This document shows, piece by piece, positions 1 to 11,483 of a stretch of 64,000 bases of DNA (within the stretch, counting starts at the first letter, position 1; each line of letters starts with the position of its first letter). Made by a program: the position numbers and the translations under genes. Source of the stretch: Diphasiastrum complanatum. Taxonomy: Eukaryota; Streptophyta; Lycopodiopsida; Lycopodiales; Lycopodiaceae. The notes beneath the pieces were generated by a model. That model was not told the origin of the DNA. It ran no database searches and saw only the letters and a program-made list of their open reading frames with translations. The stretch covers positions 27,036,178-27,100,177 of the forward strand of contig CM055109.1 in NCBI GenBank assembly GCA_029204225.1, written 5' to 3'.

Positions 1-420
1 CACTTTGAAGACGCAGCTTATAAGTTGCGGAAAAGGAAGGAAATCAAGTTGCAATAGAGGAGTGTAATGCGCGAACTAGTTGGACGTTATTTAAAAATGC
101 ATGTATCGAGACTTTCAGAAGACCATTTCAGGATGATGAAAACTTTAAGAGATGGACGGAGATACGCCAGAAGAGTTCTATACAAGGGTATAACTTTGAG
201 TTCTGGAGTCTAACTCTTAAGCTACCCACAGTATCTGCTGCAGATAATTTACGAAGGTATGTACAGGAACCGCAGTAATCTATGTGAAAAGCTAAAATCC
301 TCCTCTTGATAGAAGCCTAAACTCCTCATTCACCAAGATCTCTTGCAAATCCACCATACTTGGCAAAGTCTTAATTTAGTAGTCGTGCGTCATTTTAACC
401 TTTTCAGCTAAAAAAATAGT

Positions 421-1203
421 ATCCTTAGGATTGAGGGTTTGCAATGTTTACCTCGTCTTGAATAGAATACCTCAAACCGGCGAAAAATTTACGTTGCTGC
501 TCCTTGGGGTCCTTCTTCTCAAAAGTCTGAACCTGGAGAAGAATCCCCCCAAAACGATCTACATATTGCTTGACCGACTCTTCCCGGAATTGACGGAAGA
601 TGTCCCACTTAACAAGGATATCTGGTTCAAAATCTTTAGGCAGGAAGTGATTCTTGATTTTTCGTTTGAATGAAGACCAAGTCTGTGCCGCTTTTATGAT
701 TTCGCTTCATGATTTGACTGCACGGCGGCTCACCAAAGAGAGGCTCGATGCTCCAATTGAAGGGAGGCAAAACGAATGCGGGCCTTCTCGGTGTAGTCTT
801 CATCTTCAAAGAAAGTGTCCAGATCCCGAATCTAAGATAGGAGTCGATTCGGTTCCTCACTTTCGTCATACTTGTTGAGACGGATAAGCTCGTCGGCAGC
901 TTTGATGCGACTTGTACGTGCTGTCCTTTTAGGAGACGAACTACGGGAAGATGAGGCAGAAGTGCTAGAAGATGAAGATGAGAAACAATGATGTGAAGTT
1001 TGCTTATGTCAATGGAACAAAGAGGAGGAAGAGTCCTGCCGTCTTAATCTTTTTGTCTTGGATTTGCTGGCCTCCAACGTGCGGATACGTGACTGCAATT
1101 TATTTAAAAGTTCTTTTGATTGCTTCAATTGTTTTTGCAGATCATTGAGGTTGTCTTCTGGAATGGACTTTCCAGAATCACCTTCTGCTGTGGATTGGTC
1201 CAT
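421..1203 (-). pseudogene. gypsy gag polyprotein remnant
   Basis: The frame opens with an ATG at 1203 (MDQSTAEGDSG...), about 190 bases after the primer-binding site. Next comes a short charged coiled-coil-like stretch (LQKQLKQSKELLNKLQSRI). Further on, in shifted frames, is the capsid-type retrotransposon gag signature: ...FFEDEDYTEKARIRFASLQ, then LWW at about 740-700 and FRQFREESVKQYVDRF at about 590-545. Homologous sequence ends near 421, where stops appear. At least two frameshifts and an in-frame stop near 1012 break it, so it is not translated as one protein. The family (Retrotrans_gag) is recognised from these motifs. Positions 1-420 may contain more of it but are too decayed to assign. 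Confidence 0.75.
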
Positions 1204-1390
1204 GTTGTGGTAATAATTGCAGGACAGGGGTTCACGGGTTCTTGATGCCGAAAGAAAACTTGCTGCAACACGCATGCAAGGACATTATGCTGAAAATCAG
1301 CTGCGTCGGATCTGCCAGACCGCCACCCCGAACAGGTCCTGCATGCACCTTCAAAGCCCAACTTCGATCTATCTAAGCGTACAAACAAAA

Positions 1391-1402
1391 GCTTTGATAC
1401 CA
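1391..1402 (-). other. Primer-binding site for initiator tRNA-Met
   Basis: The minus strand reads TGGTATCAAAGC, one base from the common plant primer-binding site TGGTATCAGAGC. It starts two bases inside the LTR terminus (...TGTCACA), the expected spacing for reverse-transcription priming. Confidence 0.75.
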
Positions 1403-1404
1403 AA

Positions 1405-1971
1405 TGTGACAGATCAAGTAAGAAATCAATTTTTCATGATGATAAACTGACATGCATGGCTGTTTTGGCTTCTGGAAATAGGATGCAAACACATGCACAC
1501 AGAGATAGGAATGCTATCTATCTGGTAATTACACATGCAAGTAGTTTAGATGACATGCAAGAAGAATTAGCATCATGCAATTACACATGCAAGTAGTTTA
1601 AATGACATGCAATAAGAATTAGCATCATGCAATTACACATGCAAGTAGATTAAATGACATGCAATAAGAATTAGCTTCATGCAACCAAAAGAAAGAACTC
1701 AGCATTGAGGGCGGAATGGGCGCCCTCCCCAATCTGGGATTTTATTACAAGGCAAGCAATACGTGAAGCCCCAAGAAGATCCGGGCAGTTCTCAGCTGAT
1801 ACAATGCAAATCTGTCCAGAAATGGTAATCTAACATCAATAATTATCAGCAGCCTGCTTTTGGCCAAGAGAGGACAAGGATCCCTCCCAAAGCCAAATGC
1901 ACACCTATTTATGGTGGAGTAGGGCGTGGAACCAAGAGGAGGATGGTGGCTGTGCAAAAGCTCTCCTCCTT

Positions 1972-2030
<59 letters not shown>

Positions 2031-2442
2031 TACTTGTCTCACCAACCATTAGGTGAAGGTACATTGAATTTAGACATTTAATGGCCTTAGGCCCTTAACT
2101 TAGAACATAGGCCTCTTAAAAATGAAATTCACATGATTTGACAACATAGAATTCTAATGGTCCAACTAGCTTAGAACTGCCATTCCTTCATGTATTGCCT
2201 GTGCTTCCTTGTAGCCCCCTTGGCGTGATTCTTGGCTCACACACAAGCCTCACAGTCTAGCCGGCCTCTTTCAGTCTGTGTACATAGTTCGCCAAAAAGC
2301 TGATGGTGGTGTGTCATTGTCCTTAGTGGAAGCGTCCTTCCCTGACCCATGGCACGCAGAGGGGTCCACCCCTATGTACTAGGCCAAGTCTCACTAGACG
2401 AAGATTTCCCCGGGCGAGGACAACCCTTATCCTGCCATAACA
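1405..2442 (-). repeat. Long terminal repeat of the gypsy element
   Basis: About 1.04 kb, bounded by TG...CA in the minus orientation. U3 contains a (GA)n tract at 1975-2028 and a TATA-like box near 1910. AATAAA follows near 1740. The remaining U5-like part contains three tandem 52-base units (1527-1682). The boundaries rest on the terminal dinucleotides and the adjacent primer-binding site, because no second LTR is available to align. Confidence 0.65.
1527..1682. repeat. Three tandem 52-bp units inside the LTR
   Basis: Units start at 1527, 1579 and 1631. Each contains AATTACACATGCAAGTAG and GACATGCAA and differs from the others by only a few substitutions. The units abut directly with no spacers. 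Slippage or unequal exchange within the LTR is the simplest origin. Confidence 0.9.
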
Positions 2443-2719
2443 AACAGTTTACCAGTGTCTGAAAATAAGGAAAACATAAATAAATAACTTTGCGAAAAGA
2501 ATTTCGAAAATGAGAAGGTTACAGCTCAGCTCTGTGTAGTTTCAAGTGCTCTCTAGCTTACCTATTAGAGATTACAAAACATGTGAATTTCTTTGATACT
2601 GCAAAGCTTTGGATGGTGAAACTTTTTGGTAACAATTTGACAGCTCCATTTCTTTTGCATCTGTTAGGATGGGCGCAACTCACAGAAAGTTTTTAAAGTT
2701 CACGTTTGTTTTTTTGCAG

Positions 2720-5700
2720 CAATTGGGTTCAATGTTGAGACGGTACAATATAATAATATCAAGTTTCAGGTGTGGGACTTAGGTATTACCTCTCTTTCCT
2801 TAAGCATTCGATTTCATGCTATACAGGTCATTGGAGGGTTTACTTATCTGTCAAACAGAAATGCAGTCATAATTTTGGGTCCGGCATACATGCTCTCTTC
2901 TTTTCATTGTTCTTTGCTGTAGGTATTGCACCTCATGCTGAATAAAAGGTCAATCTGTGTGAGCTGCAGATTTTGGTTATTTGTTACTTTTAAGTTTACC
3001 TGACTGTTTTCGTAACTATATGATTTTTGATAGTCTGACTTCTTTCGTTAATGCTTTTTGCAGGTGGTCAGACTAGCATCAGGTTAGTTTTCATGTGCAT
3101 TTGACAAGATCATCATATGATTTCTTTCTATTATGAGGCTCTCCCTTAGTTACAACTCGTGGAATTACAAAATGCCTCTTTTCTGGAGTCCTCCGAAGAG
3201 AAGGAATCTGGTGAAGTTGCTTACCATAAGTGCGGGTGCTAGTTTCCTAGCGTATCTATTAGACAAAGAACAGATAATAGGGACAAAAGGTGGTATGAGA
3301 GTTACGTGGTCCCCTATTTGTTAATGATGCTGACTACTGGCTCCAATTAGTTGTAGCTATCAATGGGTTTCCTTGTAGATTTTGAGGATGACGGCTCTTA
3401 AGAATATGTAGGTCCATAAATTACAAACTTCTACCTTTGAAGATCTCTCTCACGGGACTCTGATTGGAGCATTACCTTAAAATTCCCTGCATAATAGGTA
3501 TTCATGGGCTAAAAGGGATGTTAGCTCCTGTAAGATCGAAAAAACAGTAGATTAACATTGATAATATTCAATAAGAGATGCAATGGCATGCTACATTTAC
3601 CGCTTAACTGTTTTGTTGCAGACCATATTGGAGGTGCTATTTCCCCAACACACAGGCTGTCATTTATGTTGTTGATTCTGCTGACAAGGAGAGAATAGGT
3701 ACTGCAAAGGAGGAATTTCATGCAATTCTGGAGGTAAACAATGAATCACGTGCTTGTAGTGATGTTCTATGTCTGAAAAATGGTTGCAACATTTTCCTAT
3801 TTAGTTAAATTATAGTCTATGCCATGCATAATGAAGTTATGTTTTCAGACTTTGTGCATGAACCTCATAAAGTTGTTTCGTGTTGAACTGTGACACCCTG
3901 CCCCCTCTATAGAGTAGCATTGGAGTCCCATACCATCAGGACCCATTGTTGGGCTCACTAGTATTAATGGCACATTTTAATAGAATTCTCCAACCAATGT
4001 TGAACCATCACTTATACAGGCATACCCCATGTCACTTTCCCATGAGTGCCTTTGAGAAAGCTTACTTTCATGCATGTCCTCTCTAGTTGTCTTATAAAGG
4101 CTCCTAACTCCTAGACTAAAATAATCATATAAGCTTGGAGGGCCAGTATAAAATGTAGAAATGGAAATTGCATTAGAATCATTTGAAAAGAATTTAACTT
4201 TAACGGCCACCCTCTCTTTATATCATTATAAGAAAACCAAGAGTGGGCTAAGATAAAGAATCTATCCTTGGGGTGCTTGGGGACACATAGGTGGAAAGAG
4301 TAACATATGAGAAGCATACAACATTCAAGTGGATAGAATCTGAATACATGTTAAGGAGCTAAAGCAAGAGCTAATCATGAATAGTTTAGATGTTAAGAAG
4401 GTGCACATTGTTCCTACAACGACATTGTCAAAATTGGCACATGATATCCAAATGTTTGATAGAGATGCTTTATTTTATTTTGCAAAGGGTGCTTAAGTAA
4501 GGTTATGAATCAAACTTTGGTTTAGGTTGAGCACATATTTATTCTTGACCAACACATACTCAAGATGGCTGATGGAAGAAGCATGGATTTCCGAGTAACC
4601 GATGTTTCATTAACAATTCGGAGTTAATATGGAGAGGTGGATTCATCCCTCCTACAGCCTGTGCCTGGATTGGGGCCCATGCAACATGACTCCTGCAGGT
4701 TGCACTAAGGCTGATTCAGTGAGTGAGATCTTCTCGTAAACCATTGCTTGCGGCAGCAAGTGGTGTCATGAAGCACGTCTCCAGCAGTATAATCCTGCCC
4801 TCCTATAACAAGGCAATACACTCCTTATCTTCATGGCTGAATGTGTGTGTTCATGGTCAAATTCTACCTGAAATTGGTTTGCAGTGCTGCACTCAACATG
4901 CCAACAATTAATTTGGCCAATGGATAGCTAACTTGGGCCAATAACTCCCTCATGCCTTGTGGTTCTGAGAGTCTCATGTCCAAACGATAATTTAAATTGC
5001 AGGTCAGTAAAAGATTGGGGAAGGTGCTTGATGGTGTGCAAAAGCTGAGCATTAGTGGGCTCTACGCAAATAAATTTTTTTCCACTCACCAGTCTGCAAT
5101 CCTATAGATTTGCTTGTGAGCTTACGATCAGCACAAACAGTTCTAGTCTATCATTGAAAAAGCAGCCTGCTGTTTCAGATTTTCCAGCAGATGAGCGCTG
5201 CTGCAGACCTGTTCCCTCAGGGCTGACAATAATAATCATTTTCTGTCCAAATGATTCATTGTGTGGTGCTATATTTCAAAGTGATAATGCTGCACGTTTT
5301 TGAGTTGTGCAAGAAACCTATGGTGAGTCTGTGCTGGAAAGATAGGTAGGATTTGAGCTGGCAAATGATGAGCGATAGCCATCATTCAGATGAAACTGGT
5401 CTGTGCCAAATCTTCAGCCCTGAATAGCTAGCGGTTTCAGCTTGTACAGCAGAAAAGTCGTCCTTTTTTCAAGTGCCATGGTTCACAGCTTTTTTTGGAC
5501 TCAACCATGGCACCCACTTAATTACATGTATGTAGGAATCTAGTTGCAGTGACCCACATGCTGCAAATCAACCTACCAATTGCTAAACAACGTGGGCTAT
5601 GTGCTACTAGCTGCTAAATTCTGGCAGTCTTTTTTTTTGCATAATAAAATAGCTGGCTACGAACACAATGAACGTCACTTTGATTCATCTGGTTCATTTT

Positions 5701-8700
5701 CTACTACAGATTAGGCTTAACAAACATGCTAAAATTAGTGTAGTTGTTTTGCCCTCCTATCACACACTTTCATATTACATGATAAATAATTCCGGAAAAC
5801 AACTATTACTTTGGATGCATTCAATGTTAGTTTAATCTTTCATCATAATCAGTCATGATCCAGTAACCAATCAAAAAGCTATAATATGCAAATGGTTTCT
5901 TGAAAGATTTGCACTGAAATCGATTATAAATCTGAACCTTGATTCATGCAAAAGAGGAAAAGCGCCTATGAGATTGTTCCCTGGTTCCTGATCTATGTGA
6001 AAGCGCCTATGAGATTGTTCCCTGGTTCCTGATCTATGTGAAATAATCGTCTCCTAGCTAGAACTTGTGCTCCAGTCCTGATTTTCATTCTGCCTTCCTC
6101 CATACATGCACCAGCTTTGTCCTGCCTGAGGAATCTCACATATCAACATTCGACTCACCACCCAACCATAGATCTCAAACCAAGCTCACCGCCGTCATCC
6201 GAGCTTGGGAGTCAATTCCACAACAACATCCTAAACCAGTCCTCTAAGATATGGACATTCGACTCACCACCCAACCATAGAGCTCAAACCAATCTCACCC
6301 ATGTCACCCCCGAGCTTGGGAATCAATCCCGTTCCGATAATAACATTCTAAACCAATCCTCTAAGCAGTAGTCTTGGCCTCCCATACCACCAAGAGCCAT
6401 CCCACTAGCTGGGATTGCTTGGCCTTGGCTGGATGATCGCCAGGCTCATCTTATAGCTCAGGCCTCAACTGATTAGAGCTTAGTTGCCCGTTCCGGAACG
6501 GAATGCGTTCTGCAACGCGTTCCATTCCGGAACGATGCCCTCAAAAAAAAATACGTTTTTTTTACTAAGGATTTAATTCATATAAATAATCAAATTTATA
6601 TGAACATCGTTCCGACCAGGAACGTTCCGGTACATACGGAACGTTCCGACCCATTTTGGTCGGAACGGGCTTCTAAGGATTAGAGTATGTCGACTGGTGC
6701 CAATCACTCCTACATAGCCTCAGCCCACGTCATATTCTCCTGAGTGGGTATGCAATTTGTTACTCTCCATGCATGTCATGTCAAGTGGTCCTATATTTGT
6801 TGTTAGTAAATCCTGGACTTCAGTTATAGCCTTAGCTCTATGAGCTTTATTTAACTCAAGGCAAGCACTCACTAACTCTTGCTACTAGCTAGCACCCACT
6901 AACTAACAATTTTGGAGACTGACATAGCTACTCGAGATGGTCATTTGGGTAGTTTGTTTTTTCTCCCTCGCTCCTTAATCGATTCCTTCATTAGTCCTCT
7001 ATTACTATTCATGCATGTTTTGTTTCTGCCAAAGTTAAGCTTCTGTGCAGCAGTTTGTGACAATGAACCGTTAAAATAATTAATTGCTTGGTGAAATATA
7101 TGCAACTATTTGTTGGTCTTATGGCCTAGATTTTTGTCTACTGTAGAGGCATTCTCGTTTCCATGTTTTTTTTTAATACAAACTTTTGGAAAATTGCCAT
7201 AGACACTTTTCAAAACTGATTAGCTATTGAACTGCACAGTGAGTTGGACCATTTTCTTGAAGGATGGACCAGCATCTGTCGTTGTCGTATTGTTCTTGCA
7301 ACTTAGTCCTTACAGAAATTTGGTTTCTATTCAAACACAGCAAGGTCTTATCCTAGAAGTAGTGGTGCAATCCTTTGCAAAAGTAACCAGTAGCGTCGAA
7401 TCTTTGCTTGGTTAGCTGTATGCAATCATGGATTGCCAATGTCCTTGATTTGTGTGGTCCTATGAGATTCTAAGGCTAAATCTTTTTTACCATGACAGGA
7501 AATGGTAAAGATGATATTTGCATTATCCATAACTATAGTATTTCATCTAGCTTTCTTTCCACGAATCGAGCGAAACTTTTGCATCTACAAACAGGAAAAT
7601 GTCATATGAGCTTAATTTGGAATGGAAAAGCTTGATAATCAACAGGAAGTCCTGTCTGCTTTCCCAGTAGTAACTCCAGATGATGAGAATGAAACTTCAG
7701 ACCAATCTTTTATGGAAAGTCATTCTCATTGAGGAGACCTCTCTTTATTTATCTTCTTGTCTTGATTGTGGTATCAACGAAATTTATTGCTGATACATGC
7801 GTGCTTTACAAGCATGTGTACCGAAACATTTGAGAGTTGATTGTTTCTTCTCTGGCAAATAGGAAGAGGAGCTGAAGGATGCGGTGGTGCTGATTTATGC
7901 AAACAAACAGGTACACTGATCCCTTGTGATATAAAAAGAATATGATAGAAAGCATTGATACTTACTGCCATCACTATTGTGAAAAGGATCTGTTATTTTG
8001 TTTTTGCTTGTAGAGTGTGAAAGTCATTGTTTGTCAAGAATTATGTTATTTCTGTTATGAAAAAGAAAAAAATAAGAGGACGGCCTTAGGGGCGTATTGA
8101 TGCTCTAAACAGTCACATGTCAGCTTGTTTCCTCTTTCTTATCTATGTTGCAATTTTTGGTCAGGTTAGAGATCAATCTATTGATAAATGGAATTTGCAT
8201 ATGAAAATTCTTTACATTCTGCTGTTTACATATTTCGTCTCTATGGCCGCCCTTGATAGGGCTGACAATATCATGCCCAGCTTTACTCCAACTGTCATCA
8301 ATATATTATTCAACCTGGGCATATTAGTGCATGTCCTGGTGGTTTGCAAGGTATCTAGGTGAATATGAGACTTGAAGGACCACACGATGTGCAAAACCAC
8401 CAAATTTTAGTGTCAGGTGGAATGTATTGGAAAGTCAGGATAAGAGTCCCCTATAGCTGGAGAAAGAGGATGTATCTTCAGTGAACATTCCTCGAGGAAG
8501 GAGCAGGACTAATATTTCTGCTGCTTCCTCATTCCTCCTTCCATCCTACTTTTCATGTACTTATGGATAGGCTGGAGCCTGGTAGTATGCTTCTCATGCT
8601 GGATATCTCTTTTGCTAGTGTTTGAAACCTTCAGCCATTGACAAATTTGGAGGCACCTTCAAACTTTATATTGAACTCCTTGCAGCCATGGCCAGGGGCA

Positions 8701-11419
8701 GTTCCTGCATTAAACAGCTGCACTTGCTGGATGCTAGCTAAGCAATCAGTGATCTGGATTTTTTTTGTTGTATTTGACTAGAGAGATTGAAAATAGGAGG
8801 AAATTCTCCCGGGAGACCCTTTGTAAGTTGGCTGGGACAATCTAAGAGGGGATACAGGCTGCCTATTGCAATTTGCTGCCATGCTCTGAAAAGAAGACAG
8901 CCTTCCAGCCATGAAGGGGTAAAGTGGTTCTAATACCTTGATAAGGGCCTAGACAGCTATTTGTCTACGAACAAGCAAGAGCATCTTAGGCAGATTGGTG
9001 ACTATTGATCCTCTTTCAACCTTCAATAAAGTTGGCAGACATGGTGCACACTTTTCTTAGAACCTTTTTCAATGAAAAGTAGGGCTTCAATAGGAACTCA
9101 GAATGAAGGTCCACCTTCTGTGAGTTTTCTAGCTACACAAGCTAGTTACCAGTTTTGATTTATTCCCAAGTTCCAACACATTCTGGCTTATGGAATTGAA
9201 GATACTTGAGAATTTTGATGCATGCCAGAGATATGAATGGCATCTATCAAAGATTTAATCATTCCAGTTAATAATTCTTATCATGAATCATCTTGCTAAT
9301 ATACCTCTCTTATGCAGTGGCTGCTTGCAGAAATATTGGCGAACTCTAAAAGATAAAATAAAAATCCCAATGCACAAGCTACTCTTGGTTTAATCAGGTA
9401 ATTATCACCATTGATGTGCATGTATCAGTTATGAACTATTAGCAAACTCTAACTATAGTCATGGTGCCCCATGCATGCACTGAGGTTAGCTATAACCTCA
9501 TTACTTAATCATGGTAAATCTAGGCCTCACAATAATACCCATTAAGTTAGCCTTAGTCCTCCTAACCTCACCTAGTTCACCCCTAACATAAGGTTAGTGG
9601 CTAACCAACCTGAGTTAATGAGGGACATATTATTAAGGCCCATGAATGGATATCACCCATATGCAAGAACTGGCTCAAATGGATCCCAAGCTATAGTGAG
9701 ATAGACATAGCAGGAATAGAAACTAGCTTGAAAAATGCATACCATATAGCAACTAGAATAGTCAGCTATGCAAATCCGTCATCAGAATAATAGACAGGGT
9801 CATAATAACCAAGGACATGCATAACAAAAGTGCTTTGACTGGAAGTGTCATATTAAATGAGAAGCTACTGTAAAGTTGTTGGAACATTGGCATGTATTCT
9901 AATCATGAGGAGAGCGTGCACCTCTGCCTGAATTGTAATAATGCAATCTCACATTGCAACCATGCATCATATACAAACAATACACCTCGGGCTGAATTGT
10001 AATAATGCAATCTCACATTGCAAACATGCATTGCATACAAACGATACACATGATAATACTTATCAGTAGATCTCCTACAAAGGCACCATAAAATCAACAT
10101 GACATTGTTAAGCTATTTATAGGAGTTTGGAGGTCTTAGGGGAAGCTATGTTATGAGATTAGAGGGAGACACCACTCACTTCCGTGATCAGTAGGCTACG
10201 GTTCACTTAGTTCTTATGATGATAAGAGATGTGCATCATTGATAAGATGATAGATGTTTCGAATGAGTGAGGGAATCTGTAGCATTTGCCCCAGTATGAG
10301 CATTACACAACTTTGTAGTACCTTTCTTTTCAGGATTTTGGCCTTGTACAGATACAGTCAGAGTCAGAGGATAAGATTTCCATCCTTTTCAAACACTGGG
10401 ACCAGAGACAACGTCATCGGCCATTGAGGATTGAGAGTCACACAACAAGCTTCATGGCACACAGAGATCAACCAAGATTTATGGCACGCTGATCATCCAT
10501 CATCACAGATTTTTTTGAACAATTATCTCATGACATGGAGTAATATAGGTCATTTAGTTAGACTGTTTAGACTGGTTATCTTCTTTAGTTATTTGATTCA
10601 TGGGAGCTCTTGGTTTGAGCTTTCTTATCACTCGTTTTGTTCTAGTACAGAATAGTTGGTATAGTTAGGGTTACAATTTGTCTTGGAGAGAACTCTCACT
10701 TCTTGCTGTCCTGAACTCTTACACTTGTAGATCATTAAATCATTTTTTCTTGTCTCTCTCCACTGACGTAATTACGTCCAATCAAAATTTCAAAGTTAAA
10801 GACTCAGGCATCTGAACGAAGGGGAATGTCTTTTGGCATTGCCAATTTGTACCTTCGGCTGGATGGGCATCAACGACCAGCTTTCAGCATGGAGGGACAT
10901 CTGCACTGGAAATCCATGATAATTGCAATGTGTTCAATATTATTAGGTAGAAAATAAAAGTTTCATCTGTGGGCTACCAGAGCGATAGACCTTTTTGGCG
11001 ATTGTCCTGTCTATTTTTTTCATATCAAGTTCAAGTTGTAAGAATTCCTGTCTATTAGGGGAAACCAAAGTCCCATGTCTGGATCTTGCAGCATGGTCTG
11101 ATGCTTGCAGTCCTTGTTTATGAAAAGGAAACATAATAACTTAATTTGATCTTTTCTCCTGCAGGATCTCCCAGATGCACTTGATGATGCTGCAGTAACC
11201 GAAGCTCTTAACCTACATAAAATCAAAAGCCGACAATGGGCTATCTTTAAAACCTCTGCAATCAAAGGCGAAGGTCTATTTGAAGGTTTAGACTGGTAAA
11301 AATCAAACTTTAAAACATTTGTTGTATGTTTGCCTTTTCCTCTCAGCAACCTGCATGTTGGAATTAACTTAAAGCAAGTAGCTGGCAAACTGAAGAACTA
11401 GAGGCAAAGCTGCGCCTCT

Positions 11420-11483
<64 letters not shown>

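Larger units (their letters stand above)
1..2442 (-). mobile_element. Ty3/gypsy LTR retrotransposon, 5' half, cut by the window edge
   Basis: Read on the minus strand, the right end is an LTR (2442 down to 1405), followed by a primer-binding site (1402-1391), a leader of about 190 bases and a decayed gag. The LTR has TG/CA ends, with the minus-strand start TGTTATGGCAGG. It carries a TATA-like box (ATAAATAGG, near 1907-1915) and an AATAAA signal near 1738-1745, as an LTR promoter and polyadenylation region should. The pol part and the 3' LTR would lie left of position 1. The element sits just upstream of the first visible ARL1 exon, so it is probably in an intron or the 5' flank of that gene. 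I see no convincing target duplication because the other end is missing. Confidence 0.8.
3734..7862 (+). other. ARL1 intron of 4.1 kb with tandem duplications and a TIR element
   Basis: Non-coding. Open frames here are short and show no family motif. Identifiable content is a 41-bp tandem duplication (5961-6042), a 109-bp imperfect duplication (6147-6365) and a TIR element (6480-6676). The rest is AT-rich sequence in which I see nothing. Confidence 0.8.

Noticed and set aside
1-270. Plus-strand reading FRRPFQDDENFKRWTEIRQ as an exon
   Set aside because: It looks somewhat coding but has no splice borders or known domain and lies within the region expected to be retroelement; too weak to call.
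1527-1682. CRISPR-like direct repeats
   Set aside because: Units are contiguous with no unique spacers, within an LTR of a plant retrotransposon.
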